64,000 bases of DNA from Dictyobacter kobayashii. GTDB taxonomy: Bacteria > Chloroflexota > Ktedonobacteria > Ktedonobacterales > Ktedonobacteraceae. Positions 24,501 through 36,568 of this stretch are shown piece after piece; positions within the stretch are counted from its first letter, which is position 1; every line of letters begins with the position of its first letter. Where the stretch lies: the NCBI RefSeq assembly GCF_003967555.1, contig NZ_BIFS01000002.1, positions 124,001 through 188,000 of the forward strand. The letters run 5' to 3'. The position numbers and the translations under genes were made by a program. The notes under the pieces were generated by a model that ran no database searches, was not told where the DNA came from, and worked only from the letters and a program-made list of their open reading frames with translations.

Positions 24501-27114
24501 GATTCTTGTCTTCCTGGCTCAGGTCCAACAGGGGCAAGGATAACTTTAGATACGGAGCAATACATTGCCTGGGCTGACCATCGCGACTGATAAACGTAGT
24601 ACGTAAACTCTCATGTCGCTCTATCAGGGCGTTCAAGCTCTGTTCCAGGGCGGGCACCTGCAGTGGACCTAACAATCGAACCGCGGCTGAAATGTTATAT
24701 GAAGCACTGTTAGACTCCAATTGATGGAGGAACCAGACTCGTTCTTGCGTAAAAGAGAGCGGGAGATCCTGTTGATGGTCCACCGCCTGGAGCTCCGGGA
24801 CCTGTTCCCCGACGTCCTGCTGCCCATTCTCTTCGATACTGCCCGCCAGGGCTGCAATGGTGGGCTCTTCAAACAGAGCGCTGATCAGTACCCCTTCCAG
24901 TTCCGCGCTGATCGACCCTCCCTGTTCCCCCAATGCCTCACCCAGCCGGGCCACCACCTGCGTCGCCAGCAGCGAGTGCCCTCCCAGCTCGAAGAAGTTG
25001 TCATGGATGCCTACCTGCTCAACCTGCAACACCTCTTGCCAGATGCGTACTAACGTCTCTTCCAATGGGGTACGCGGACCATCGATTGTAGCCGGGCCAG
25101 TATTAAATATCAGAGTTGGATCGGGTAAAGCTGTGCGCTCAATTTTACCATCGCCACTGCGGGGAATAGCTTCGATCCAGATAAAATGTCTGGGTATTTT
25201 ATAACCTGGGAGCCGCTTTTTAAGGAGCGTACGCAACTGCTCTTGCGTACGCTCTACACTGCCTTGCCGTACCAGATAGGCCACCAATAGAGAGCGTGAG
25301 TTGGCTTCGGGATCTTGAATAAGCGCTATCGCGCTATCGCGCACTTCCGGCAAAGCTACTAGCTGTGTTTCTATCTCATGCAAATTAAGCCGAAAGCTAT
25401 CTTTGGCGACCAGCTCATTACGATGACACACATATTCCAGCGTAGCATCAACGCGATAGCGAACCAGTTCTCCCGTTGATAATGCTTCTGGTTTAACGAG
25501 ATGGAGCTCACCGATCACTCCAGGAGGGCACAGATGACCTTGATCATCTAATACCTGGTAGATTATGCGCTCGGATGGATCATGCTGTGATAGCAGGTAC
25601 CGCAATTCTGCTGGCAGCGCCTCTGGATGGGTGACACTGCGCTGCTGCAACAGCCATTGTTCCTGTTCACTTACGAGTGGTGCTGCAGCAATTGGCTGAT
25701 CAATATCATGCAACAGTGCTGCTAACAGATTCTGCCATTGCTGGAGCCAGCGTTGCACCGTTTTCTGCTCAAATAAATCGCTACAGTATTCTAAGAACCC
25801 GGTAAATTGTCCCTGGGAGGTTTCGCTCATTGATAACAATACATCATATTTTGCCGTATTGTTATCAATGGTAACAGGCTCAATGCTCAAACCGACAGAG
25901 GTTGAGATCGTAACAGGCATATTCTGCAGGATGAAGACAATATTCAACAGTGGTTGGTGGCTGAGATCACGTTGGGGAGCCAGTTCCTCCACAATTTTGT
26001 CAAAGGGTAATTCCTGATGCTCGTAAGCGGCCAGTGTCATGGTGCGTATACGCTCCAGCACCTGTCTGAAAGTCGGGTATCCGGAAAGGTCAATCCTCAA
26101 AGGCAGCGTATTAATAAAGAAGCCGATCAATCCTTCAAGTTCTTTACGCTGGCGTCCAGCGATCGGCGAACCAATCACCAGATCATCCTGGTTGCTTAAA
26201 CGTCCCAGCAAAGTTGCCCAGCCTGCGAGCAAAACCATGTAGGGAGTCATCCCCATTTGCTGACCAATACGCTTAATGGCCTGGCTGAGTGCCAGCGATA
26301 ACGCTACAGCTTCTTTAGCGCCACGGTAGCTCTGAACGGGTGGGCGCGGGTGATCGGTAGGGAGTTCGAGCAGCGCGGGCGCTGACTCCAACTGCTCTTT
26401 CCAATACGCGAGATGCCGCTCTAATTTCTTTTCTTGCAAACGCTCACGCTGCCAGGCGGCATAATCGGCATATTGCAGGGGCAAAGCTGGAAGGTGGACT
26501 GGCTTGCCCTGTATGGTCGCATCGTAGAGCTCGGATAACTCCTGGACCAGGACGCCCATTGACCAACCATCCGCGATACTATGATGTAAAATCAGCACCA
26601 GCACATGCTCATCCGGCTGTAAACGAAAGAACTGCGCCTGCACCAGCGGACCATAGACAAGATCGAAGGAATGCTGAGCAAGGCGCCTAGCCTGCTGTTG
26701 AACCAGGTCCTCACGCCTATCGGCAGGCTCACCACTTACGTCTTGTACCGGAATGGAAACAACCAACTGTGGGGTGATGACCTGTTTGACCTGGCCGTTT
26801 TCGCGCGCAAAAGTAGTACGTAAACTCTCATGCCGCTCAATGATTGTATTAAAACAACGCTCTAATACATCAGGTTGCAGCGCACCACGCAAACGTATGG
26901 CGATGGAAATATTGTAGAAAGCATTCCCGGGTTCCATTTGATCTAAAAACCACATGCGCTCCTGGGCAAATGACAGAGGCAAAACCTCATCGCGAGAGAG
27001 CAGTGGAATGCTTTCTGTTCGAGTATGTGCCCCCTTCTCACGCAACAACTCAAGCAGTTGTGCATGCTTTTCAGGTGAAAGATTTTTGATTTTTTCGCGT
27101 CTATCTACTGTCAT
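21529..27114 (-). CDS. NRPS, two modules: C-dA-PCP, C-A-PCP
   Basis: 1,861 residues, uninterrupted. Residues 48-475: condensation domain with HHSIADGWS. Residues 478-671: an adenylation remnant that keeps a VLDDQGHLCPPGVIGELHL stretch, an A7-A8-like RYRVDATLEYV and an A10-like GDGKIERTALP but has no P-loop (TSGSTG), no A4 and no A5 (YGPTE). PCP 678-768 with FFELGGHSLLATQ. Second condensation domain 781-1225 (HHIVSDGWS). Full A domain 1231-1738 with LYTSGSTGEPKG, YRTGDLGRYR and SSGKVDR; its pocket reads V-D-A-L-M-S-I-A-D, identical to the copy in the next gene. PCP 1755-1821. The C-terminal tail is short (about 40 residues) and charged, possibly a docking segment. Loads its first module only if helped in trans. 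Confidence 0.93.
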   Translation of the reverse strand: MTVDRREKIKNLSPEKHAQLLELLREKGAHTRTESIPLLSRDEVLPLSFAQERMWFLDQMEPGNAFYNISIAIRLRGALQPDVLERCFNTIIERHESLRTTFARENGQVKQVITPQLVVSIPVQDVSGEPADRREDLVQQQARRLAQHSFDLVYGPLVQAQFFRLQPDEHVLVLILHHSIADGWSMGVLVQELSELYDATIQGKPVHLPALPLQYADYAAWQRERLQEKKLERHLAYWKEQLESAPALLELPTDHPRPPVQSYRGAKEAVALSLALSQAIKRIGQQMGMTPYMVLLAGWATLLGRLSNQDDLVIGSPIAGRQRKELEGLIGFFINTLPLRIDLSGYPTFRQVLERIRTMTLAAYEHQELPFDKIVEELAPQRDLSHQPLLNIVFILQNMPVTISTSVGLSIEPVTIDNNTAKYDVLLSMSETSQGQFTGFLEYCSDLFEQKTVQRWLQQWQNLLAALLHDIDQPIAAAPLVSEQEQWLLQQRSVTHPEALPAELRYLLSQHDPSERIIYQVLDDQGHLCPPGVIGELHLVKPEALSTGELVRYRVDATLEYVCHRNELVAKDSFRLNLHEIETQLVALPEVRDSAIALIQDPEANSRSLLVAYLVRQGSVERTQEQLRTLLKKRLPGYKIPRHFIWIEAIPRSGDGKIERTALPDPTLIFNTGPATIDGPRTPLEETLVRIWQEVLQVEQVGIHDNFFELGGHSLLATQVVARLGEALGEQGGSISAELEGVLISALFEEPTIAALAGSIEENGQQDVGEQVPELQAVDHQQDLPLSFTQERVWFLHQLESNSASYNISAAVRLLGPLQVPALEQSLNALIERHESLRTTFISRDGQPRQCIAPYLKLSLPLLDLSQEDKNQREQLARQWALADAQKPFDLQHGPLLRRQLIRLNTDEHVLVLTIHHIVSDGWSMSVMMRELSILYAGYAQGEPVELPALPIQYADYAVWQRAWLQGALLEQQIEYWQSMLVGTPELLELPTDRPRPPVQSHRGAKAPVRLSPQLSQAIKRVSQQQGVTPYMVLLASWSILLGRLSGQQDLVIGSPIAGRKRVELEGLIGFFVNTLALRIDLSGEPSFRQVLERLREVALGAYAHQELPFEKLVEELAPGRDLSYQPLFQTMFILQNTPRALTTFSDLRMQPLEVDNQTAKFDLTLELYDLEHTFEGSLEYMSDLFAPATIQRWLAQWQCLLTAALQAPEHPIATLPLEPEAQLRQRWADWNACAHPLPEAQDLVALFRAQVRQRPEGVALLSEGATLTYRQLNAQANQLAHRLLAAGLELEGRVGVYLPRTPQLVVALLAILKAGGAYVPLDPGLPEERVRWMVRDAQVQYVLSSSALCPQPLEPTVPWWWLDRLAEEELPELDPARAIEPQQLAYLLYTSGSTGEPKGVMGTHQGIINRLAWAWRAYPFAAGEVCCQKTSLSFVDAVAELFTPLLAGVPTVLATQQHCQDAAELLRLLAQHRVSRLVLVPSLLRTLLALEPKLGERLPALRLWMCSGEALPAELCERFQAELPDRVLLNIYGSSEVAADATAWPVQAGEYAPAIGRPLDRVRVYVLDPAGQPVPVGVSGEIYVGGPGLARGYAGQAGQTAERFVPDEISGQEGARLYRTGDLGRYRADGVLEYVGRVDQQIKLRGIRIEVAEIERWMQQAPGVQRAVVVVLEQASGEAWLVGCVQARTGQDVDVEQVRHTLKQRVPGYMVPQRYVKVEQIPLTSSGKVDRQRLRRQVEQEQGAQEQERYREPETPVEQEVARIWEEVLRTQRVGRYDNFFERGGHSLLATQVAARIRDRFQVALPLQRLFEVSTLYDLASVIVQEQISQIDSDTLSQMFSEVTQMSLKICKHCSMKKIN
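21675..24147. repeat. 2.47-kb direct repeat, copy 2 (beta-alanine-type C/A/PCP cassette)
   Basis: Partner of 13794-16265, same orientation, with only scattered substitutions (for example ATCCCATCGGG versus ATCTCATCGGG near 22290). Outside the cassette the two genes diverge sharply, as expected for module duplication or gene conversion. Confidence 0.95.
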
Positions 27115-27275
27115 AGTTCAAACTCTTTCTTAATAAATGCAGCCCTCAACTTCGATCCAGTTGTGTTCACATCAAGCATCATATATGTACTACCGGACAG
27201 CCGTTCTTTATGATGAGAGCCCAAACGCCTTTCATATGTAGCTCTGTCGATCTTTACTATGAATAGAAACCCTTT

Positions 27276-30200
27276 TTATGCAGAAGGGGCGCTTTCACTT
27301 ACCAGCGAGCCAACCTGTTCATCCTCCTGCTCTAAGAGAGCCAGCAGCGCGTCCAGATCTTCGTCCGCAGCATTCATGACGAGCGCCTCTTCCAGGTGCC
27401 TGGCCATACCCTCGATGGTTGGCTGCAAGAATAAATCCTGCAAACGCAACTCTACGCCAAAGGCGGTGCCAACTCGTGAGATAACCTGAGCAGCCAGTAG
27501 CGAATGTCCTCCCAGGTCAAAAAAGTTCTGAGTCACCCCAATCTGCTCTGTGCGCAAAATCTCTGACCAGATGGATGCCACATCCTGCTCTGTCGCGGTG
27601 CGTGGTGCAACAATCTCTTCAACCTCATCCTGTACGTTTGAGGCTGTAAAGGGAGGTAAATGACGCCGATCAATCTTGCCGTTAGTGGTAACGGGAAATG
27701 TGTGCAATACCATAAAGGCTGCGGGTACCATATACGCTGGTAAGCGTTCCCTGGCGAAGGAGCGCAAGCCAGCTATAGAAAGTCCCTGTTTCTCATCAAG
27801 CATCACATAAGCCAGCAATTGTTTTTCGCCGCTTTCGGCATCCTCAGCCTGCGCTACAACTGCCCCATGCACCGCTGGATGCTCCAGCAGGATACTTTCG
27901 ATTTCAGATAGTTCAATACGAATACCCCGCATCTTAACCTGGTCATCGATGCGCCCCAGAATCTCCAGCGTGCCATCTGGGAGATAGCGCCCGCGATCTC
28001 CCGTATAGTAGAGCAGATCCTGCTCATCCTGGCGGAACGGATTGGGGCGGAAACGCTCGGACCCTGCAGATGCAGCATTGATATATCCCAACGTGCGGTA
28101 GGGGGTTCTTATTACAATCTCACCCGCTTCACCGACACCACAACGCTGATCTCGGGCACGCAGTACAATTGCCTGCGTGGCTGGTAAAGCCTGACCTACA
28201 GGCTGCACGCCAGGTCTGACCATCGCCGGTACAGGATAATAACACTTCGCCAATGTGGTTTCAGTAGGCCCATACAGATTGATGAGTTGGCCGGCGTCCC
28301 CGAAGGTCTGACGCCAGCGCCGAATCAGTGTTCCCTTCAACGGCTCCCCGGCAATAAAGGCCAGGCGCAGATAGGATAGGGGAGTAGCCTGCGGCAGTGC
28401 GTTCAACCAGGTCTGAGCCAGCGTTGGAACGGTATGCAAGAGCGTAATTCGCTCACGATTGAGCCAGGATATGATCTTTTCAGGCTGCAAAATATCGTTC
28501 TCTTCAGGAATACAGAGGGTAGCCCCGCTCACCAGGGGCGTCAGAATATCGCGCAAAACCACATCAAATGAGAGCCGGGTCAGTTGTGCTGCGCGATCTT
28601 TTTGATCGATTGAAAACGTTTCGCGCTGCCACGTCAGGAAATGAGCCAGCCCTTTGTGAGTCCCTAAAATCCCCTTGGGAATACCTGTTGTGCCCGAAGT
28701 AAAAAAGATATAGGCAGCCTCATCAGGGGCAGGCTGATCAACCAGGAGCGGAGTCTTCATTGCCGCGACATGCATTGGCAGCCCATCAGCAGGTGCAACG
28801 CACAAAGTCGGCAGCGACTCTCCTGGCAAAACGCCTTTGGCTGATTCGGCAACGACAATCCGATAGCTGACGCGCGCCTCCTCATACAGACGATGTTGCC
28901 GTTGTTCAGGCACATGGGGATCAATCAAAAGTAAAACACCACCACACTGCAAGACACCCAATATGCTGGCGATCACACCCGGACTGATGTGACCAGCGAT
29001 CGCAACGACCTCGCCGCGTTTTAGACCCTGCCCTAATAAGGCATTCCCAACGCTATTGGCACTCTGCCATAATTGGCGATAGCTACATTCCCGGCCATTC
29101 CAGTTAAGGGCGGGCTGATCTGGATGATTAGTAACCTGCTGCTCGAACAGTTGCGGCACTAATCTGTAGTGCTCATCATTCAGGACACAGGCTGGATCAG
29201 GAAGAATATTCTGTGCCGCTGGTGTCAACAATGAATATTCATCAATGCAGCGATCAGGAGTTCTGACAAGCTGCAACAATATCTGCTGAAATTGATCAAG
29301 CATGCTCATGATGCGCGCATCTGAGAACAGGTTACGCTGATAGACAAGTTGCAGGTATAACCCGGCAGCCCTTTCCTCAACATAAAGGGTGAGTGCAAAT
29401 TTAGATTCAGGCTCCAGCACATTCAATAGCTGCAGATCCAGATCGGCCAGCTTCAAGGCAACGGTGGGAGTGTTATTGAAATTTAACATCACATCAAACA
29501 AAGGACTGTGGCCCAGGTAGCGTCCTGGCTGCAAGTCTTCCAATATTTTCTCAAAGGGAAGATCCTGGTGATCCTGAGCTTCCAGGACGATCCGGCGCAC
29601 ACGTTGGAGGAGTTGATAAAAATCTGGATTGCCAGATAGATCTGTCCTCAATACCAGCGTGTTCACAAAGCAGCCGATCAGTGCTTCAAGTTCGGGAACA
29701 TTTCTTCCTGAAACCGGAGAACCCACAATAATATCTGTCTGATCCGTGAGACGATATAACAGCAATTGGAAGGCTGCCAGCATAGTCATATACAACGTCG
29801 CGCCCTCATGCTGGCTCAGTCGCTTGAGTGCTTCCGTAAGCTCGCCAGTCAACTGCAATGCCTGCAGACCACCTTGAAAATTCTGCGCGTCTTCATGCTG
29901 CCCATCCTGGGGCAGTTCTAATCGGGACAGTTGACCGCCTAATTGCTGCTTCCAGTAGGTTCGCTGTTGCTCCAGGGCTTCCCCTTGCAACCAGGATCTT
30001 TGCCAGATGGCATAATCCGCATATTGCACGCGAAGATCTGGTAGGACCGCTGATTTACCTTCAACGTAAGCACTATAGTAGGTGGAAACCTCTTTTACCA
30101 GAATGCTTAGCGACCAACCATCGGCGATACTATGATGCATGGTCAGCAGCAAAATATGTTCCTCATCCTGCAGCTGGAGCATTTCAGCGTAGATCAATGG

Positions 30201-33200
30201 ACCATGCGCCAGGTCAAAAACATAATGTGCCGCTTCGTACGCATGTTGCCGCACCAGCTCTTCCCTCTGCTGCATTGAATACTGGCGGAGATCTCTGACA
30301 GGGATCGTTATTGCCAACTGCGACAGAATAACCTGCACAGGTAACCCATCAACCACTTTGAAGGTGGTACGTAAACTTTCATGGCGCGCAAGCACCGCGT
30401 TTATGCTCTGCTCCAGGGCGGTGCGTTTCAAATTACCAGCAAGGCGCACTATACCTGGCATATTGTAGGCCGTATTTCCGGGTTGTAACTGATCCAGTAG
30501 CCAGAGGCGCTGCTGTGAAAAGGAAAGTGGCAAGGGCTGCCTGGAGGTTGCAGATCTCGGTCGTAGCTCAGGAAACGGGCTTATGAGTGGCTGCTCGGTC
30601 TGATCAATCCAACTGGCCAGCCGGGCAATAGTTGGCAGCTCGAACAGCATCTGCAGGGTAACGGTACACTGCAACACATGCTGAATGCGCGCCTGCACCT
30701 GCACCGCCAGCAATGAGTGTCCACCCAGCGTAAAGAAATCCTGCTGCACTCCAATGTGCTGTTGCTCAATACCTAGTACCTCCGACCAGATACGCGCCAG
30801 GGCGGTTTCTGTTGCGCTACGCGGAGCGATCACATCAGCTACTGGAGCGCCAAACTCTGGCCTGGGCAGAGCACTACGATCAATTTTGCCATTAGGAGAA
30901 AGTGGAAACGCCAGCAGAACCACAAATGCAGCCGGCACCATGTAAGCTGGCAGGCGCTCACCAACAAAGCGGCGTAATTCATCAGCCGTCAAAGCGTTCC
31001 CAGATTCGAGATAGGCGATCAGTCGTTTCTCACCGCTGCGTTCTTCATTAACCAGCACCACGGCTTTGCTCACCAACGGATGCATCGTGAGGGTAGTAGC
31101 GATTTCACCAGTTTCAATACGATATCCATGCAGCTTGATCTGGCTATCGCTGCGCCCAAGAAATTCGATCTCTCCATTAGCCCTGTAGCGAGCGATATCG
31201 CCAGTCTTATATAATCTCGCCCCCATACGCTGACTCAAATGATCCGGAATAAAATGCTCAGCGGTTAAGTCGGCTCGATGGAGATAGCCACGGGCCAACC
31301 CATCTCCTCCCAGATAAATCTCTCCGCGTGCTCCATAAGGGGCGGGATTTAGATACTCATCCAGAATATAGGCCTGGGTATTGGCAATAGGACGACCAAT
31401 CGAAGGAGCCTCTACGGATGCAGCACCAATCAGCGCATAGGTCGAATAGGTTGTGTCTTCAGACGGTCCATACAAGTTGAAAAGTCGTGTGATCTGGCTT
31501 TGTTGATAGGCTTGCTCTACTAGCTCACGCGGCAGAACCTCACCGGCCACATTAATCACGCGCACTGTATCGGGAATACAGTCACGACGCAACAGCTCAG
31601 CCAGTGCCGATGGCACCGTGTTAATCAAGGTAAGACCAGCAGGTTGCGGCTCGCTAAGCAAACGCAATGCATTCTCAACCAGCACCACTTTTCCACCCCA
31701 GGTCAATGGAAAAAATAGCTCGTAAACAGATAAGTCAAAACAGATGGATGTAGAGGCCAGTACCGCTGTCACATCATGTCGTGCGTAAACTTTCCGCGCC
31801 CAGGCCAGTAAGGTAACCACGCTGTGATGGGTGATGGCCACACCTTTCGGTTGCCCCGTTGAGCCTGAGGTATAGATAACATAGGCGAGATTGTGCGCCT
31901 GCACGCGATTAGAGCGAGGAAGCTTCACCTTTGAATCAGATACTACCTCCTCGTCAATTACTATACAGCGAGCGGTCGTCGCTGAAAACAGAGGGAGGAA
32001 TTGCTGCTGCGTTAATAGTATTGACACCCGAGCACAATCAAGAATGAGCTCCAGGCGCTCACGTGGATATGTAGGATCAAGCGGAACATAGGCCCCCCGG
32101 CCTTTAAAACCGCCAGTAGCGTGACGAGTAAGCGTGGAGTACGCTGTAAGCAGATGCCTACCAGCGTTTCAGGTCCGACTCCCATGCTTTGCAAGCGCAC
32201 AGCCAATTCATTTGCCTGCTCGTTCAGTTGGCGATAGGTCAATGTATCATGATCATCACACGCGGCCGGAGCATCCGGCGTATACTCAACCTGCTGTTCA
32301 AAAAGTTGATGCAAGCACTGTGCTTGCTCGATGGGCTGGATGACGCCGGCCTGTACCTCCTTCAACATCGCTTCTGCCGCTGTACTCATCACGGGAAGCT
32401 CACTGATGACACAATCAGGCACAGCCGCAATAACGGCCAATAGACGTTGCCAGCCCTGCGCTAATCGCTCAATCGTAGCCTCTTCAAACAAATCACGGTT
32501 ATATTCGAAACACCCGGGTAATGTGTGCTCGCTCTCAACCATTTCAAGCGTCAGATCAAACTTTGCATGCCGCTGCCGAAGAGGCAAGGGGCTCGCATCC
32601 ACCCCGTCCAGATCTAGATGGGCGCTTGACTCACCCAGGACAAATGAGGAGAGCTCCTTCAATTGGTGTGTCTGCTGAAAAGCAAACATCGCCTGAAAGA
32701 TGGGTGAGTGGCCGGGATCGCGCTGAGGAGCCAGCCGATCAACCAGCCAGGGGAAAGGATAATCCTGGCGAGCCAGAGACTCCAAAACTTGCTGGCGATT
32801 GCGCTGCAGAAAAGAACCAAAGGCTTCATGCCCATCAATAAGGGCTCTTTGTACGATTGGCTGCACAAAGTAGCCAATGATATCTTCCAACTCCGCGCGT
32901 CCTCCCCGGCCAGCCGTAGGAGAACCCACCAGAATGTCGTGTTGCCCTGTATAGCGATGCAAAAGCACCTGAAAAGCAGATAACAACAGTGTGTACATGG
33001 TCACGCCACGTGCCTTTGCCAGGGCATTCAAACGCCAGCTTAATCGTGCATCCAGGGTAAAAAAGTATGTCGCTCCTCGATATGTCTGCACAGCGGGACG
33101 CACGTGATCAAGTGGAAGATCCAGGACCGATAGCTCACCCTCCAATTTTTGTCGCCAAAAGTGCCACAGGCTCTCTCCTTGCTCACTAGCTAGCATAGCA

Positions 33201-35838
33201 GATTGCCAACGTGCATAATCACGATAGTGCCAGCGTGGCAGAGGCAATACAGAAGGTGCCAGAGAAATATCCTTCTTTGCCAGAGCATATAACAGGCTTA
33301 GCTCGCGCATGAAGATGGTTAGCGACCAGAGATCTGCAATGATATGGTGGATAACCAGCAGCAATATATGCTCTCGCGCGGAACGCTTGCACACATAAAC
33401 GCGCAACAATGGACCACGCTCCAGATCAAATGGACATTGAGCGCAATGTTCCAGCCAGTCATTTAAGCGCTCAACATCCCAGCCAGATCCATCTTCAAGC
33501 TGCCAGCCTGGTTCTCCTTGCTGATGCACAATCTGGAAGCCAACCCCATCGCGGGAGAACAACGTGGTACGCAAGGCGGGATGACGCTCAACCAGAACCT
33601 GAAAAGCACGCCGCAGGGCCGCCAGATCCAGGGCACCGCGCAGGGTAGCTGCATGAGAAATGTGATAGGAACTACTCCCCCCGGGCTGCAGTTGATGTAA
33701 AAACCACAGCGCCTCCTGCCCGGGAGTAAGTTTGAATGGTGTCTCATCTCCCGCTATCTGCTCGTCATCTACCAGAGGAGCCACTGGCTCAGGTGCTTCG
33801 AGCAACAATACAAGCTGGTGACTGAGTTGCTCAATACTCTCATTTTGAAAGAAATCGCTCACTGGAATCTGCAGAGATAGGTGCTCCTCTAGCAGACGCT
33901 TCAATTCCAGAGTCATCAATGAATCCAGTCCTAAAGAGCTCAGGGGCTGCTGAAGATCAATCCGCGTCTCACTGATCTGCAGTACCGATGCAGTCAGGGC
34001 GCGCAGATATGCCTGCAGGCGCACGAGACGATCGCCAGGAGCCAGAGAGAGAAGCTCGCCACGCTCTATGTGCGCGATCCGCGTTTCGACCTCATCGCTG
34101 CCGAAGGTACTCTTCCCCATCAAAGGCAATGAGTCCACTAAGAATTGAGCCTTGCAGGCCTGGCGCTGTATCTTGCCACTGGATGTTTTGGGGATGGCGC
34201 CTGGTCGTACCAACGATATCGCGTGAACCTGTATTGCATGCTGTTCAGCCACAGCCTGGCGTACCGCAGTAGCGATCTCTTCAGTGGTGATATTACGATG
34301 CTGGCGCTCAATCTCGTATACAAGCACCAGGCGCTCACTGCCATCGACATCAACGGAAAAGGCCGCTCCACAACCTGCTCGCAGGGCGAAGTGTGCCTGT
34401 TCAGCAGTCAATTCAATATCTTGTGGATAATGATTATGACCGCGAATAATAATGGTATCCTTCAAGCGACCGGTTACAAATAAAGCTCCATCATGGACGA
34501 ATCCTAAATCGCCGGTGCGTAAGTATGCTCCTTCTATCGCACCAGCCAGTCGGGCTTGAAATGTATGAGCCGTTTCCGCGGGGCGATTCCAATAGCCTTG
34601 CGAGACACTTGGTCCTGCTACCCACACCTCACCAACTTCACCCGGCTGGCACTCTTTAAGTGGGGATGAACAATCAATACACGTTGAGGAAATAAATCTT
34701 TTTGATAGCCAACCAGGATGCGCGTCTCGGCATCACCAGCCACACCAGCGATCGCTTGATTCTTTTCGAGGGCCTTGCTATAAAAAGATTGGGTGATGGG
34801 AACAGTGTCTTTATTGCTCCCTGAGACCAGGAGGGTCGCCTCCGCCAGTCCATAACAGGGGAAAAAGGCTTCGCGGCGGAATCCACAATCCGCAAAAGCA
34901 GCGGCAAAACGCTCCATAGACTCCACACGCACCGGTTCGGCACCGTTAAAAGCCACTTCCCAGTGACTCAAATCCAGCTCAGCCTTTTGCTCAGCCGTAA
35001 CTGTGCGCGCACAGAGGTCATAGGCGAAATTAGGACCACCACTGATGGTAGCGTGCTGGCTCGAAATGGCTTTTAACCAGCGCAGAGGCTGTTGTAAAAA
35101 ATAGGCTGGCGACATTAATGTAACAGGAAAACCACCATAGAGTGGTTGCAAAATACCTCCAATCAAGCCCATGTCATGGTAAGGTGGGAGCCAGGAAACA
35201 CCAACACTTGTAGCAGAGTTCTCAAAATATCGATAAATCAAGGCACAGTTATGTAGCAGATTGCTGTGTGTCAGCATCACTCCTTTAGGGGTGCCAACCG
35301 AACCGGAGGTATATTGTAGGAATGCCAGTGTTTCAGCGCCGCTCTGCGGATCCTGCCAGAACCCACCCAGCGTATCCGCGATACTATCAGTTGCCAACCA
35401 CTGCAAGGCTGCCAGATCGGGTAAATGGGTCAGACGCTGCTGCATGTCTTGCAAAATCTGTTCAGTCGTCAGCACAAAGGCCGCCTCCGAGTCGGCCACC
35501 AGTGCCTGAAGTCGTGGCATGGGCCGTCTGGGATGTGGTGGATAGGCTGGAACAGCAATGGCACCAGCATACAGACAACCAAAGAAAGCTTCGACGTAAC
35601 CCAGACCCGGAGGAAAAAGGAGCAAAACACGTGCGCCAGCTGCGTTCATGCTCTGCAAACGCGCGGCGATGGCGCGGGCACGCCGATCCAGCGCGCGATA
35701 GGAAAGTGAAAGCTCACCATCTCCCCCATCAGTGAGAAAGGTATAACCACCAGTCTGTGGGTGCATGAGCGATCGCCAACGCAACAGTTCAACCAGGCTA
35801 GCTGGCTCGATTGGTGGAACGAAATTACTCTTATTCAT
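27276..35838 (-). CDS. FAAL-NRPS starter: FAAL-ACP-C-A-PCP-C-A-PCP (two frame breaks)
   Basis: About 2,855 codons in one frame after adding one base at TTT 34655-34657 and one at CCCCCC 32093-32098. Residues 1-573: fatty acyl-AMP ligase (LQYTSGSVGTPKGVMLTHSN, WLPPYHDMGLIGG), which activates a free fatty acid. Residues 609-683: ACP with LGLDSL. Residues 699-1169: condensation domain with HHIIADLWS, the DL instead of DG being typical of starter C domains that accept an acyl chain. Residues 1176-1669: A domain, pocket read as D-L-Y-N-N-A-L-T-Y, similar to alanine codes I remember. PCP 1676-1749 (FTLGGHSLLAVQ). C 1769-2209 (HHSIADGWS). A 2226-2726, pocket D-V-R-H-F-A-L-L-A, which I cannot assign. 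PCP 2746-2823 (FFDLGGHSLLAAQ). Shine-Dalgarno AAGGAG precedes the ATG. First gene of the minus-strand operon. Confidence 0.92.
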
Positions 35839-36282
35839 AACTCCTTCTTCCAGACCTCATCTAACAATTTCTGCCGCACACATCCGCAGTTCCGCTCACA
35901 ACACATCTGCAAGAAGTATAGTTTGGACCCGATAAGCTGTCATCGGGCACAAGTATGGTTTTGCTAAACGTACTTCTTCGGGCTGAAAGTACGATCAAAA
36001 TGGAATATAATGAGCCGGTCCCCCTTTGCATACAGTCTGACTATCCACCATCGACACCATAATCACAGTCGGTGGTAGCAGATCTTCGAGGCCATCCCTA
36101 CCTAAGCACTGTTTCACGCTACTATGCACGACTATACCTTTTACCGATGACAGTATCCACCTATGCGCTTTATACTCTTCACGATACATTTCCTTTCGCT
36201 ACCGATTTCACCATTCTGGCCGGCAGCTATAGAGCCGAGTAAACGTACGTAGCGAAATGTAGCTATCGAAAGGAGCTATTGC
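35839..36282. promoter_or_regulatory. divergent control region between the two arms of the cluster
   Basis: 444 bases without a convincing gene, separating the start of the FAAL-NRPS gene (minus) from the MbtH-like gene (plus). Both operons must start here or close by, so it should contain the promoters for about 50 kb of genes. I could not identify clear -35/-10 pairs or operators by eye. A 64-codon minus-strand frame at 35995-36189 lies in it but has a poorly spaced ribosome site and no recognised family. Confidence 0.55.
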
Positions 36283-36510
36283 ATGTACAGTGATGAAGCA
36301 GAAGATACCATGCGCTATAAAGCCGTAGTCAATCATGAAGAGCAGTTCTCTATATGGCCTGAGACCAGAGAGAATCCACCAGGCTGGAGAGACGCCGGCA
36401 AAAGCGGCACTAAGGCGGAATGCCTGGCATACATCAAAGAAGTCTGGACTGACATGCGTCCATTAAGTCTGCGCAATAGTATGGCAGGCACTGCAAATGC
36501 ACACAGCTAG
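36283..36510 (+). CDS. MbtH-like NRPS accessory protein
   Basis: 75 residues. MbtH-like proteins bind A domains and are needed for solubility or activity of many NRPSs. The signature is complete: N-x-E-x-Q-x-S-x-W-P (NHEEQFSIWP), GWRDAG, then LAYIKEVWTDMRPLSLR. A strong AAAGGAGC precedes the ATG by about 7 bases. It is the first gene of the plus-strand operon and diverges from the NRPS genes, which is a usual genomic link. Only full-length A domains would be expected to bind it. Confidence 0.97.
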   Translation: MYSDEAEDTMRYKAVVNHEEQFSIWPETRENPPGWRDAGKSGTKAECLAYIKEVWTDMRPLSLRNSMAGTANAHS

Positions 36511-36568
36511 TTTATCGGCATTAGAGACATTCTCGCGGTGCTATGCAATAACCTGATAAGGAGTGGAT

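Noticed and set aside
35995..36189. 64-codon minus-strand frame in the divergent promoter region
   Set aside because: The ribosome site is too close to the start codon, no family is recognised, and the place is expected to hold promoters.
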